DNA from: Castor canadensis
Lineage: Eukaryota > Chordata > Mammalia > Rodentia > Castoridae
DNA length: 64,000 nucleotides
Reading direction: 5' to 3'
Assembly (NCBI RefSeq): GCF_047511655.1
Contig: NC_133390.1
Span: 91,705,583 to 91,769,582, forward strand
The position numbers were made by a program, and so were the translations under genes. This document shows, in pieces, positions 20,996-34,799 of this stretch; within the stretch, counting starts at the first letter, position 1, and every line of letters starts with the position of its first letter. The notes beneath the pieces are model-generated. The model worked only from the letters and a program-made list of their open reading frames with translations. It was not told the origin of the DNA and did no database searches.

Positions 20996-23104
20996 ATTAG
21001 ACATCCAAGGGCAAGGACTTAGGGATTTCTACTCATCATTGACTTCCCTACACAGTGCCTGGTTATGTAACAATAATCTTCAAATGGAGAAGCTGACTTT
21101 CATAACTACCTGGGAGAACTTTTACCAAGTATTCTTGCCTATCCAGGAAGCCCACCCTACCCTACCCTGAAGAAATTCATCCACGTGTGTTTTAAGCATT
21201 TTAATAAAAGACAGACATGCTCCCTTCTCTACATGGTTTCTAAACAATGTCACCTGAGTCATCTGGGCACCATTCCCTTCTTTCACCAAATTAGCTGGGT
21301 AATTGCACAATTGTCTGCTTTACTTCAGTTGCCAAGATATTTGCCTCTGTACATAGGTGTGGTAATGGGGTGGTGGCCAAGGAACACAGAATGCATGGCT
21401 CCAAATCATATGCTCACAGAAAAGACTCCATATCAATTAAACTGAACTTCAGCCCCATGATTTGGTTAGAAATAGCTCTTAACCACCAGTTACTGAGTGC
21501 TACGCACTGGGAAAGAGAGATGATGTCATTGCCTTTGTCTTTAAACATAGTTGAAGAAAGAAAACAGGAGCATATCATATATGAGTAGACACAGGAACAG
21601 ACCAGGGAGCACAGAGGCCAGATTCATGGCACAGAGCAGGAGTCCTGTGGAATTCAGAAGACAGGACTACTAGAGTCCACCACATGTCGAGTTGGAAAAA
21701 AAAAAGCAAAGACAAGTTGTGATACAGTTTGTTTAGTGTGAGGCCCTTATACAAATAAGGATTTCTAAATAGAATAAATTAAAATTCTGATAGGAGCATT
21801 GGTAGGAGAAAACTTGGACTTTTAATTATGTTACATATATCAGTATCATTTGAACTGTTAAAATGAGAGGTGAATAGTTTTCTAATTTAGGCAACTAAAA
21901 TTTAAAATTCATAGCTAGCAAAAAAATATCAAAGAAAATAATGTATTTATACTTAATCTCTTAAAATGAGACTAGCCTCAGAAAGACTTCTGGTTCTGTC
22001 AATCCTTCCACTATTTTCCTCAGGTAAGACTACTTAAGACGAGGGACAAACCTCTACTTACTCTGTGAGAGACCCCATCTGGTGCTTTTGCAGCAGGGAG
22101 TGCCTCTCTGCAAATGGGCATGTTTTACACACGGGTTGCAGAGAAACCAATGATTTGGGTTCCACTCCTTCCACCTCAGAAAACAAACACATAAATAATA
22201 TATTCACAGCAAAAGAACATCTTATCACCCTGATTCAGGAGCTTACATTTGGCAGAAGGCTGCCACAGGGTACAATATTTAGGTGGTTGGTAAGGTGACT
22301 AGAGTCTTAATGTATCTGATAATGCCAGGTGTAAGGAATTAGTCAGAGCTGGGCTTGCAAACAGCAGCATTTTAATGATTTATTGAATTTCTCTTAAGGT
22401 CAGTAGTTTATGCTTTGCCATTTTTAAAATGCATTGTAAAAAATAGATATGTATTTTGCTTTATAGGAACCGAATAGCTTCTAAATGCATTTTTAAAAGA
22501 AGAAAAATCAGTACAAAGAAGCACAGCCAGCATACCCTGTGTCTAACATGACCACACAAATTCCAGCCCAGATAAGCAGCATTCTGAATGTGATTGGTGG
22601 AAATACAGTTTTTAGAGGGGAAAGAGACTGTCCTTGGGTCAGAAAGTGGGTGTTATCAGCTAGCAGCATTATTCCTGTTGTATAATTTTACCTCTGAGGC
22701 CATTATTTCACTTCAAGAGTACTGGAAATTCACAGCCTAATCAGTCATCTCTCTCAGGAGACTTCAAATGCATTTTTCCATATTCTAAGGTGCCCATGTA
22801 GCATTTACATTTTTCCTTGGTAGTTCGGGTCACAGGTAGAAAATATGAGAGTTAACCGTCAGAGCAGATAAAAGCTATGTCCAGAAGCCCAGCTCTCTGC
22901 CAGGAGCCGCTAAGGACCAGATTCTTTCCCATTGTAGTGTTACCACTCACCTAAGTTAGAAAACTAATGTAAACTCTTACATAAAAGTACTACGATGAGT
23001 AAGAAAAAGTGAAGGAAAAAAAAAAACTTCATGCCTCCTGACTGTCATTGAAAATTCTCTACCGTAGATCACTCTGCCTTCTAAGATTTATTAATGCATT
23101 TACC
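20996..23104. other. Unique sequence, nothing securely recognised
   Basis: 21484-21560 faintly recalls an inverted L2/MIR end ('ttactgagtgctacgcactg'). An A-run lies at 21697-21706. No convincing exon. Confidence 0.4.
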
Positions 23105-23300
23105 ATTTAAATATGCATTAACTGACATCCATCATGTACCAAGTGCTGTTCTAACCTCCGGAACATAATAGCACATGAGCAGATATGTCTGATATTGTCA
23201 TGAAGCTTGGTGTCTTGACAGGAAAGGTAATTTGAAGAGCAGTGACACATAGTATGACATGGTAGAGGACATGCAGGATCCACAGCAGGGACATCTAAAC
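23105..23300 (-). mobile_element. L2 LINE 3' relic
   Basis: 'catgtaccaagtgctgttct', 'ggaacataatagcacatgag' and 'gtcatgaagcttggtgtctt' correspond to the inverse of the L2 3' end. Confidence 0.5.
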
Positions 23301-25078
23301 CAAGTTAGAAGATATCAGCAATCTGATGTTCCAGTAGAGTACAAACAATGTAGGGGGGTGATGGAAGACATCCAAAAAACTAAATGTGTAATAGGTCCAA
23401 AAGTTGGAGGGAGCCTAGGGCTCCAAGTAAGTGTGAGAATTCTGATGTGGGAGAAATGAAGGTTGTGAACATAGGTGAGAGAAAAAGATGCTGGGTGGTT
23501 TCCAGAATTATGTCTAAAGATAAGCCACTAGTAAGCTGTACATAGGGAAGTTATGTGATCCTATTTGCATCTTAGTAAATGCCCTAGTTTCAGTGTAGTT
23601 TCAATGTAAACACTAGGTCAGAAGAATCCATCATAAAAATTAAGGAAATTAGTGGGAATGGAAGGAAATGTACTTTCTAATTGCTCAAACATGGTAGAGA
23701 AGTAAAAAGGAAAAACCAAACCTGATTCCCAGGTTTCTGCCTTGGTCATCTGGGTAGACAGATGTCATTCATTAACATGGGGAATACATCAGAAGGGGCA
23801 GGCTTGAGGCAGAAACCTAGGTTTACATTTGTGTTAACAGGATGCCCAAGGAAGGAAAATTTTGAAACAATTATGCCAGCCTTTTACCATCTGGAGACAG
23901 AAGATCTCCTTGAGGAAAATTTTGTTGTTCTTAGAAGAGTAATTTGGTTGTTCTATAAAAGTTAAAGTTAAAAAGCAAGCCCTTGCCCTGAGGAAAGATA
24001 CACTAAAAACTTCACCTTCAGACTCTCCCTTTAGGATATGGAAAGATAAGCTAATTTGCTTGATAAACTCAGGAGCACAGATGCATTCTTGGACAATATT
24101 ACTTGGATTCTAATACAGATTTAAAGTATAGACACTACTGTACAAGGACTGGGTGCCATGACCAAAGTAAGACCCCAAGAATCTCAGAAGAAATCTCACT
24201 GGGAACAGGGCCATGGTCTTCCCATCCCATCGTATTGCCCCAAAGACCCCTGGAAATGGGCTATTTCTTCAGTGCTAAGTTAGAGTTGGAATCCCTCCCT
24301 CCTGGCTTGAGAACTGGTAAGCAGGATCTGCACATATGAGCTGGAACCCTGGAGCCCAAGACATTCCCAACTGAAGGGGTCAGAAGCAGTGAATCCAGCA
24401 ATGGGACAGTGTAGGACCAGCTTTCGATGACAATATGTGGTAATGAAAGCAACAAGCCAGAAAGAATTCCTAAGAACATCAGAAATCAACTGTCTTTGAA
24501 CTGAGCAAACCTTGGAAAGTTTAGACAAATCAGTGTTAAGAAGATGTCAAAGAGATTTATTAGAATTTCTATTAATAAAGGAAAGTGGGCATTTGAGCTA
24601 CTAAATAGAAATGTTAAGAGATTTGACTACAAACACTAAAAACTGGCGAAGTAAGGCACATTGCCTACATGTTTGCTATATTTGTGAACACGATGGTGCT
24701 ATTTTTTAATCAATATTTCAAATCTACAGCAGAAGGAGAGAAAGCAACCAATGCTATACATTCATATATTGTTACATGATTTTTCAAAGCACTTTTGTAA
24801 ATGTGGGAAACATTTACTATTTTTGTCAACTCATTATCCCGTCTCCTTTATTCTGACTACAAAACTGCTCTCTCTTTTTTTTTTTTTTTAGCAGTCCATT
24901 CCATGTGCTTTAGGTGCGGCTGTTCCTGCCCAGAGAGCTGGAATAAATGCTTGTTTGAGGAAATGATAAATATGTGGCCCAGGTCAAAACAAACCTTCCC
25001 CATAGCTTCCTGAGTATGGGACAGAGGGGGTCAGGGGAAGGCATTTCTCTAGAATCATGATCTAAAAGAATAACAAAA
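23301..25078. other. Unique sequence, nothing recognised
   Basis: A T13 run lies at 24877-24889. Short ORFs on both strands overlap one another and show no domain. 24940-24965 has an L2/MIR-end-like phrase only. Confidence 0.4.
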
Positions 25079-25092
25079 ACCTGGAGCCAGCT

Positions 25093-25200
25093 GGTATGGT
25101 AGTACACAATTGTAATCCCAGAACTGGGGAGGCTGAGGCAGGGAAATTGTGAGTTTGAGGGCAGCCTGGGTTGCAAAACAAGACCATGTCTCAAAAACAA
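25093..25200 (+). mobile_element. B1 monomer SINE with target duplication
   Basis: A 7SL-derived B1-like body ('cacaattgtaatcccagaac', 'gggaggctgaggcagggaaa', 'agcctgggttgcaaaacaag') with an A-rich end. Flanked by 'acctggagccagct' (25079-25092) and 'acctggaaccagct' (25201-25214), a 14-bp duplication with one mismatch. The ID partner is absent. Confidence 0.85.
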
Positions 25201-25743
25201 ACCTGGAACCAGCTATCACATGCGGCTCCATGAACAGTTTTAGTTTGAAAAAATGCTATCACTTACACATATACCAAAAGACTGGAAACTATTACTTTAC
25301 GAACGAGGGGAGAGCAATGGGCTGAAAGACTTGCCTATTTCCTTCTGGGGGATTTGGCCAGATGATGTGAAAGCACAGGGAGGCACAGCACCCTTTGTTC
25401 TTTCTTCTACCCTTGTCCAGGGGTAACACCTTCTCCCCAAGACACTGGCCAACTGTGAATTCTGAGCTTCTCCTAGAAGTAGTGTTTCCCTTCTCAAGTT
25501 TGGAATAGAAAAACAGAACTCAGAGTAGATGATGCTAATAACAATTCTGTTTCCTAACAGAAGATTCTCTACTAGTGATATATGTCAGAAACAAGGCAGC
25601 AAATGAGCTTACTCAGTTCCTGATTTATCTTCTTATGAAGATTTCTCTTTTTTTTTAAATTTTGTTAAGATTTCTTTTGAATAGTAATGCATCAAAATTT
25701 ATTAAATAAATAAAAATCTTGAAATAATAGGTTTTAAAGGCTT

Positions 25744-25889
25744 TTGTTGTTGTTGCTTGTTATTGTTGTTTTGGGAGTTTTGTTTTGTTTTGTTTGAGAC
25801 AAGGTCCCACTGTGTATTCCAGGCTGGCCTTGAACTTGTGATCCTCCTGCCCTTACTTCCCAAGTAGGGGATTATAAGCCTGCACTACC
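25744..25889 (-). mobile_element. B1 monomer SINE
   Basis: A TTG/TTTTG-rich inverse tail (25744-25795) is followed by the inverse of B1: 'gagacaaggtcccactgtgt', 'aggctggccttgaacttgtg' and 'cctcctgcccttacttccca'. Confidence 0.85.
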
Positions 25890-26055
25890 GTATGTATGTT
25901 TTATTGTACAAACCACAACAGATTTCACAGAAGGACCAAGACTGGTGATGTTGACTCTGCAGCCAAGTATAGAGCTTCAAAAAGTAATGAAACCAGTAAT
26001 AAGTAAACCAAGACTAACACTTGGTTCCTGGATTTGCTTCTTCTCTAAGTAGTTG

Positions 26056-26443
26056 TATATTAGTCAGCTTTCGGTCACTATGACAAAATACCTGAGAAAA
26101 ACTTAAAAGGAGGATTTACTTTGTCTCACAGTTTCAGAAGTTTCAGTTTGTGGCCACCTGGCCCTAGCACTTTGGGCCTGTGATGAAGCAGAACATCATG
26201 GTGGAGACACATGTACAACAAAACTGCTTTCTTACAAGCAGTGAGGAAGCAGAGAAAGAAAGAAAGGTAGGGGCCAGGGTCCCTAATATCTTCCCCAAAG
26301 GCACACCTCCAATGATCTAACTTCCATTCACGAGGTCCCACCTCCTAAAGGTTTCACTACCTCCAACTGCACCACAGGCTGGCAACCAAACCTTTAAAAT
26401 AACCAAGCTTTTGGGGGGAACATTTGAGATCTAACCCATAACA
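26056..26443 (-). mobile_element. Solo MaLR-type LTR
   Basis: Read on the minus strand it begins 'tgttatgggttagatctcaa' and contains 'cctttaggaggtgggacctc', 'accatgatgttctgcttcat' and 'caggtattttgtcatagtga'. This is a MaLR-like solo LTR without internal genes. The 5-bp sequence 'agttg' flanks both sides (26051-26055, 26444-26448), as expected of a retroviral-type integration. Confidence 0.75.
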
Positions 26444-26448
26444 AGTTG

Positions 26449-28879
26449 TAACAACATAGACATTCTATATGCACACACACACCCCAAAGTGTGTATGGGA
26501 TGTATACTATATAAATATTCATGATATTCATATATTTGTACATATGATGTCTTCATACACATGTACAGAAAATTAATATACATAATAATTTATCTGTCAC
26601 TAAGCATAAGACAACAAACAAAAACCATCTAATCCATAACTCCTGCTCTAACTGGCACATTTGCTTGTTCCAAACGATCCAGTTTTCCAGGATTGCTAAC
26701 AAGCAGCAAATTAGCTTTGCGTTTGTCTACATTTTTTTTTTAATCTTTCTCCCTGAGGAGGTAGAAATGAACTATAAGGTAGTCAGAGGAAAAGGAGCAA
26801 TAAAGAGCTGGGATAATCCATACACTGCATAATCCCTTTCTTTCTAATTAATTTAATAGCCAATATTTACATACCAATAAATAAACAAATGCAACTAATT
26901 TACAGTAGATTATTCTCTAAGAACAGCTCTACTCTTATTCATCTCTGAATAGTGCATGTTCCCTTTATACCCTAACAGAACAGACATTTAATACTAGTAT
27001 TTAATTAAATCCCCCAAGTGAGATAACCAACCTCACTACCTTACAGTGACTTGAGTATCTCGGTTGACACTAAGGCTAAACAGGTCTTCCCATCCCCCTC
27101 CTCCCTCAACTTCCAATATCCCCCACTGTCAGCAAGAATTATATCTGAGATGGTCCTACTCATTTGTAACCCCGAGGCCTAGTGTCTCAATGATTCTTAA
27201 AATAGCATGCATAATGGAGCAAGTGTGCCCATGATTGGTCATTGACAGAGAAATTTTTGCATTGCTCAATAAAGCAGAAACTAGAAGGCAACCCCTTGAA
27301 ATAAATCTACGTTCATTGTTATAGTGGCTACATTTTGTTAAACTCCAACAAAATGGGAGTTAATTTTATTTAGTAGAAATAGGCTTAAAAATAGCCTCCC
27401 AAGTTAGCTAGTTCTTCAATTTTACCATCCATAGTGATAACAGAAAAACACTGAGTTTTCCTCTTTCATTCGGTTAAAACCCCTCCTCCATATAAAATTA
27501 GCTTCTATACTGATAGTATAATTACTGTATAATAGAGTTTGCTCAACCACTCAACACAAAATGCTTTGCTTTCAGAGCATTTTAATATAAGCAGCATAAT
27601 GGGTACCAGCTTGAGAATCAGCATGCCAAGAAGGAATCTAGGACCCCAAACGAGCTCAAGTTTGTAAAATTCAGTTCAGCTGTTCAGCAAACTAGTTAAT
27701 TCTAACTGACTTGACATGTGGAGATCAAAATTTTTCTGTTCCCAATCATGTACCCTGGTTAAAGAGAAAACAGCCTGGCTTTAGGCCCACCATAATATCC
27801 ACATCTGCCCTGTTGGTCTTTCAGGGCCCAGGCTATGAGTCGGCCTCACAGCTTCCTCTGCACCAGGGAACCTTAGCTCCACATTCACAGTCCTGACATG
27901 CTGATATTGAAAAGCCAGACACTCCCCATGATGCATCAATTTTAAATTAAATTAGACTTTTCTATTTCTCTGGCTAAATACCGCTTTTATGGACTTAATG
28001 GCTCTGTGTTGTACACCATACACTAAAACCACTTACTCTTTTGTGGATAAGAGATTAACACAAGAAATAAAGTGAAACCTCCTATTTACATAATTGTAAC
28101 TTTCCTTTTGCCATAATAGAGGCTTTTTTTGACCTTTTAAATGTCCACTACTGCCAGAGTTAGCGTATCATACTGCGCGTCTACTTTATTCACTAATTTC
28201 TCCGAAATACCTAGTAAATCTCACTATTGTTTGCTGAGAAACTAGTTCTAAAATGCAATCAGTTTCTTTCTTATACTTCCAATGAGTGCCCGACAAAAAG
28301 CACAACAGAGGGTTCTTTTTTCACCCATTTTCTACCAGAGTAGCCCTGTTAGTAACAAAATTTTAAATAAAGTGGGATAAGACATAAGGAGTAGAAGGTT
28401 CTATGAGAGCTGCAGAAAGCACAACCCACCTAAACACACTCTTCTTTTATTGTTCTTATCGAATTCATATATATCTGGCCCAAAGAGCCACTCTGCTGGG
28501 CTAATGCAGCCCCTTGCTATAGGATGTCTCCCAAAACAGGATACTATGAAATAATATCACAGGCTATCACCATTTTAAATATTTTCTGAACTAAAGTCCA
28601 AAGAATACCAAACTTCTGAAAATAATACATTCCAACATCCATCATTTGAGAATTTTTGTGTCTGGGGTAAGAAAATTTCATGTGACTATCGGGTGGTAAT
28701 CTACTTGGAGCTGGGCTCTGCCACTTGATCCATGCCTCTAGTACCGCTTCTTAATTCTGTTACAATAAGACTTAAATCTCAAAAATCAGCTTTAGAGGGG
28801 ACATACAAACTACTCACAAAGGTCAAAAAGAAAGAAACATATTTATGTGAAGCTCTGAAACTGGAGAGGGGATATCATT
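26449..28879. other. Unique, transposon-poor sequence
   Basis: A short CA run lies at 26472-26483. Otherwise there are no recognisable interspersed repeats and no exon-like ORF. Could hold regulatory or conserved non-coding sequence, which only cross-species alignment can show. Confidence 0.4.
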
Positions 28880-29270
28880 GACATATAACTACCCTCGCCC
28901 AATTAAAGCAACAATCACATATCATTGCAGGGGTAGGCTCCTTGACTAAGCTGTAGCCAAGCCTTCTCTCAGTCCTCTTGGCCTTGACCTTGATAGCTAC
29001 ATCTCCTAGCTTTAGCAAGAATCCTGTTAAGTCAGTTTAGAGTCAGCTCCACCCTGATCACCTGGCTAGTCTTCAGCAACAATCTCTTTAGGTCTACTTA
29101 ACCCACACCCCCTTTCATGTAAGTAGAGGACTATAAATTCCCATCTGTCCATGCTGTCTGCATTCAGAACTGAGGTTTCTTTTGCTTTATTGTAATAATT
29201 ACAGAATAAAATCTATTTTGACCACTTTCCTGTCAAGCTCTAATTTTTCTTCAATAGCGCTAACTGTACT
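28880..29270 (+). mobile_element. Possible old ERV-type LTR
   Basis: A polyadenylation signal ('aataaaatctattttgacca', 29205) is preceded by 'ctgcattcagaactgaggtt' and a T-rich stretch, a layout like the R region of an ERVL-related LTR. The start is not defined. No viral gene is nearby. Confidence 0.35.
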
Positions 29271-32200
29271 TCATCCACATACTCATTCCACCTGGTTTCA
29301 CTCATAACTTCTAAGCTAGATTCATACATAACCATTATTATCCTAGCTTTTTTGTAAAGGACAGTGAAACTGTCTGCTCTCCTAAATTTGTTTATCTCCA
29401 TTAAACCAAATACAGACTCCCAAAATTAAGTTTAAAGAAAAATGTTGTTGGAAATTGCCTTATGAGAAAGAAAGCTACTAGTTTTTCTCCTTAATATTCT
29501 ATGTAAAGTACTAAACTGCCAATCTTAATATACAATATTGCACCTGCACAGTAATGATTAATTATTACTTTATTAGGAGCACACATATGTTCATTGACAC
29601 ACTACTAAGTATGGAGGTCTAATTGATTTAAGAGATTAAGGGATAATTTTGTTTTCAAAATGCAATCTTTCATGGAGGTAGATTCTGTCTGTTGAGGACA
29701 CTCTATAGGTGTCTCCTGTCACTGTCTTGTGATGAATGAACACTCTGTTCCAAACGGGCCTCCTATTTGTTCATAAGAGCTGGCAATGTAGAGAAAACTC
29801 TGCCACAGAAAATGACTTCCAGAGAAATGTAAAATAATATGACAGAGGAGCATTTGGCCCAAAAAATAAAACAACTGAATTCAATAAATTTAAAAAGAGT
29901 GATTTTTATTTTATTTCTTTTTTCTTTTTTTTTTTTTTGGCCAAATAATACATTCAAATGTAGATTCAAGCAGCAAGCCTGCTGGTTCTCTGTCAGCAAA
30001 AATGCTAAATAGAGGGTAAGTTGTCTTCCTAGAGGGTGGGGAGCATAGTCAAACTGAAAAGCCACCTGAAGTTTGAACCAAAAGCCAATTTAGATCAAGC
30101 TGAGCAAACAGACAGGTCCACTGGCCAATTCAAAACCAAGTTATTAAAAAAAGAAAAGTACAGAAGTACAAAAATACTTTCTAAGCCCAGGAGAGCAATT
30201 TCATAAACTAATAGCAGACTTCCCATTCAGATGCAAGGCCTGGTGTGCAGCCTGGGGCAGTTCCCACTGTGCTTCCCAGCCCCCATCTTTGTTCTGTACT
30301 AGTAAACTCCAACAAAATGAAAGTCAAGGGCAGCTGAGGACTCTGTGGGCTAGGGAGGAGGTGCAGTTCCACCCACTTGGCCCAGGTTAAAATGGAGGCT
30401 GTTACTTGCTGAGAGCAGATTTATACTCTTTTTTTTTTTTTTTTTTCAAACCACCAGCTGAGCCTCTCTCAATTACCCCTCCACACTGAGTCACTAACCA
30501 ACACTGGGCCTAGGTTTCAGGCAGCAGTATCTCTTATCTCTGACACTCCCCACCCCCACTAGCTCCTTGCCCTCACTCCAATGACTTTCTTCTTCAGTAA
30601 TGGAGAAGAAAAAACCTTTGAAATCTATTTAGCAGTTGTGAACATTCCTTACAAGTGATTATTTCTAAAGGGACAAGGTTGGTTATGTGAGATCTGAAAG
30701 GTTATTAAAAATATTTGCTGCTGTACAGATGCATGTGTGTAACACAAAGAATCTTGCAGAGAAATGGGGGTGCATTTTTTGTACTGCCATCATATGTTCA
30801 TTGAAATGTTAAATTATACTGCATCCATGAACACGACAGTGGCATTTCTTCAAAATTCATCTTTTCTAGATTATTACTATACATCAAATCTTCTACTTTT
30901 CTACTGAAAATGCACTATATTTATAGGAACAAAATAATGTATTTTTGTTTTGAAGACATTATAAAGTAATTCAGCATTTTACAGCTTCCTTCCTCAATAA
31001 CCATGACTCATTAGATGCAAGCACATTTTTGTGACATGCCTGCAACTACAGCGATGTCTCTAGATCTAAGTGTCCTCATCTGCAAGAAGACTACAGAGAG
31101 TGAGACAGAGAAAGAGAGAGAGAGTGTGTGCTGAACTCCAAGTATTCAGCTCTGAAAAGTCTGCAGTTGGTAAAGACTATACCACAAAGGCAAAACAAGG
31201 CGATTCGGTAGGGTTAAAAAATAAAATCATTGAATTTGGATCAACTTGACAGGAAAAAAAGGAACCCCAAGACCACCCCAAAGAGCCATTTTGCAAAAAC
31301 TAATTTCTCAAGGGACTAAAGAATAATTACATATGCCTTTTATCCTTGAATTAGATTGGAAGTTCCTGGAGGCTAGCACCAATGTTTTTAATTAAATGAA
31401 ATTTCCCAAAAGAAAACCAGGACACATTTGCCTGCTGGATGGATGGCCTCACAATAGCAGAAGATATTGGATCCACCAAAAAGAACCCAGGTCTTAGTGC
31501 TCCCTACCCAGAGCTTGTTTCTTTCCATTGAAATTTTCTGCCATTGAAGTCCAATGCAAAAGGCTTCTAGGGAGAGACAATAAATAATATTTGGGAGGAA
31601 AAGATCTAAGAGCATTACAATAGACAAGTAACACAAGGGTCCTAAAACTTTGGCACTGGCTCTTTCTTCCCAGCATTATTCCTGAAAACAAATTAACCCC
31701 ATCCCACAAGAGTCTCATAGAATACATAGGCTGCTATCTCTCTATGTAATCACTAAGTAGGGATGGAGCCTTGGGTGGTGGTCTAGTTCCCTGATGTTTG
31801 TACTGAAACTCTTCCCTGGCAGAGCCTGGTGCCTGGTGGTACCGAGGTGAGCAGCTCACTGGCTGGGCCTGCTCAGTGCTCAAAGGCAGCTCTGCTGATG
31901 GACAGAAGCACTCTCGGGAGGTTGTGTGCACAATGTCAGTTTGTAATTCTATTTTCTCAGAACCAAAGAGAAACAGTGGGTTCTGGCTTGGCCACTTTTC
32001 CAGATAATTTTGACCAGGCAGGATACATAGAAAAAATAAAAAAATCCAGCTTGACAGATGCAACAAAGAAAAAAAAAAAACATTTTCTATTTTCTCATTA
32101 TTTTTAGCTGGAATGCGGTCTACTGATTAATTTAAGAAGACTATTAACATGGCTTTGCTATTTCCCAGTTGTCTTCTAGCAGCTGCATCTAGTCTGAGAG

Positions 32201-34394
32201 TTTCAGACTGGCTGGGAGAAGCCTTGGGTTTTTGTCCCCAACCACCACCATCCTGGCACTAGATTTTGCAGTGCTTCACTGTGTCTATCTTAATGTCATT
32301 TTTAATTCCTGTCCTTCTCTACCTCAAAAGGATGCTGGGAGGACAAATGAGATGGCTCACGGTTACCGGTTACCTCCTTTCCTATCCATCTGGCTCTCAG
32401 ATTTGCAAGGACCACACAGGGGTTCTGGACTAGAAAACAATAGGGCCATGCCAGAAATGAGGGGAGGCAGAATGGAGCCAGGCGGAAGCCCACAGGACAC
32501 CGAGGCAGAGATCCAGGCCAGAGCTGAAACACTGAACTAGCCACAATTTCACATATTACGATTATGCCCAGTCCTCATAAATACAGTTATGTGGTTATAT
32601 GAATATCTTTGAGTTACTCAGTCATGGTTGCATTATCATTGTTTGAATTTGGAAGTGAAAAATGGTATGGACTATATATCTGGAATTTTCTTCCTTGAAC
32701 AATGGAGTATTGAGTTGTGTGGGTCGAGCCTTATGCCTCTCCTTTGTTGTCCAAAGTCCTGAAACCCATTTTAACTCTTTTGGGTCCAACTAAGGCATTT
32801 CTTTTGCAACACCTGCTGGCTTTGAAACATCCACTAGACCTTAGACATCAAGGCAATAGGAATGAAGTCTTCCAAAGGTCTGGGCAATGGAGGGCCCTCC
32901 TCCCTTTATATCAGCTCCTTCTTATCCCTCTTCCCAGTCTATGCACTCACAAGTTCCCAGAGATTTCTCCTCCATGAACACCTGTGGGGCAATAAATATA
33001 AGGAGCAGGAGCAGGAGCGGGGCAATTCTGCTCTTTGATAGTGTTAATTGTGAGCCAGTCATCTGATCTGCTATGACTTGCTCTTTCTGGAAAGGTCTGC
33101 ATAATTTGGCAATAGAATTCCAAGATTCTCATTTATTGTACATTGTGCCATTGCCAGTTGCTTTTGTTAGGACTCGCTATTTTGCCTCATGTCTATGCTC
33201 TTCACTTTTGTAAATGTACTGATCTGTGAAAATAAATTAAACAGATTAAAAAGCAGTTTTTCTTATTCATTGGAATAAAAATGACAAATGCAGACACAGT
33301 ACATCCTTGTATGGAACTCCATTAGAAAAAACTTACTTCAGGCAGGAGGATGGCCTGACTCTGTGGGGGAAACAAAACCTACAAAAACAAAATACTCTGA
33401 GACTCATAGGAAGCCTCCCCTATAATCTAGAGTGATGTTCTACTTAATGACAGACCACAATGATAATCCAATCCTTAGGTTTTCAACAAACCTATGTATG
33501 ATGTAATGACATCATACATTGTTATAATTAAAATTGATCTTTATATAAAGCTGTTCCCTTTTTAGAGAGAAAAATGTTTATTATGTTAAATAACTCTTGA
33601 CTTAGAGATATCTCCCAGTTCACAAATGTGTAGAGAAAAACATTCAAAAGGAGAAAGCTTGCAGATATGTGTTACCTGAAACCTATGAAGCCACTAAGTA
33701 CTATTTTGACTCACCTACCAGACTAGGGACAAGCTAAAGCATCCTCCACTGTAGGGTTGAACTATTAGTGCTACAAAACATCATCAAGGTACATGGTAGG
33801 GTGTAGTTGGAGACCCTGTACATCTAAGACAAGTGATACAGTTGTTTCTGGGACAACCGCACTGCCCTACTACACTGAGCACCACTCATAAAATAGTCTG
33901 CATATACTGGTGATCTCGGGAAATGGAAAATTCACTGTGTGTGCAAACTAAATTAGTGGCCCTGAATGCCTTTACTAAAGAGGTGAAGCTTTGGTTTTCC
34001 TGTTCATTTGCTTAATGTTGTTTGTTTTGTGTAGAGGAAGGACAAGGGGGGCAATGAAAAGACAGGAAGTACATTCTGTTACCCAAGCAGTGAGCCACCT
34101 TCACCACCACTTGCAAGTTCTGGTTCTTGATTCAAAATGAAGTTAGAAAGATTTGATAATCAAGGTTTCCTCATCTCTGCTATAAATAATCATATGGACT
34201 GCTCTCAGTTGTGAAGAATAAATGGGGTAATGCATGAAAACCTGTGGCTCTCACCCTAGAGAACAGTACATGCCCATGAAAGAGTAGCAATTAGCATGGT
34301 GATTTCTAAGATTTTTTTTCTCAAATTGGCTTGGGTAAATAGAAAACAATCCCACTAGTCTCACAAGTAGCAAGTAAGAGTTTAAGGGATGGGA
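29271..34394. other. Unique, transposon-poor sequence
   Basis: Contains T-rich runs (29905-29939, 30429-30446), a GA tract (31098-31128), A-runs (32067-32081), a 'ggagca' mini-repeat near 33001 and a perfect inverted repeat at 33494-33519. No young SINE or LINE. ORFs at 31734-32107 overlap on both strands and lack domains. Confidence 0.4.
33494..33519. other. Perfect inverted repeat, 11-bp arms
   Basis: Arms 'atgtatgatgt' and 'acatcatacat' separated by 'aatg'. Confidence 0.95.
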
Positions 34395-34468
34395 GCAACT
34401 TGGCGATAGAGCATTTGTCTGGTATGCACAGGCCCTTGGTTTGATCCCCAGAACACACACAAAAAAAG
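34395..34468 (+). mobile_element. ID SINE
   Basis: tRNA-derived unit: 'aacttggcgatagagcattt' (A-box region) and 'cttggtttgatccccagaac' (B-box region), then an A-rich tail. It differs in sequence from the dID unit of the dimers. Confidence 0.8.
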
Positions 34469-34799
34469 AGTGTATCTCTTGCAAATGAGTAGAAGGACCA
34501 AAGCAAGTCTTTAGATAAGGAAACTACTTTTCAATAAACCAGAGCAGAACTCACATTAACTGTGGACTCCCTTACATTTGTTTGCCATTTTAGACTTTTC
34601 ATGGAATGTTCACACCTATTTTCAGTGTTCTTCATTTCAGATGGGACACATTACCATTGTGTGGGACTATCCGTGTCCAGAAGCATAGGTAACATCCCTG
34701 ACCCCTTCCACCTAGTGGATGCTAAATGTTCTTAAATCCAGTCATTGAAACAAACCAAATAATACCCTACACATTTCCAGTCACTGCATGGAAGATAGA

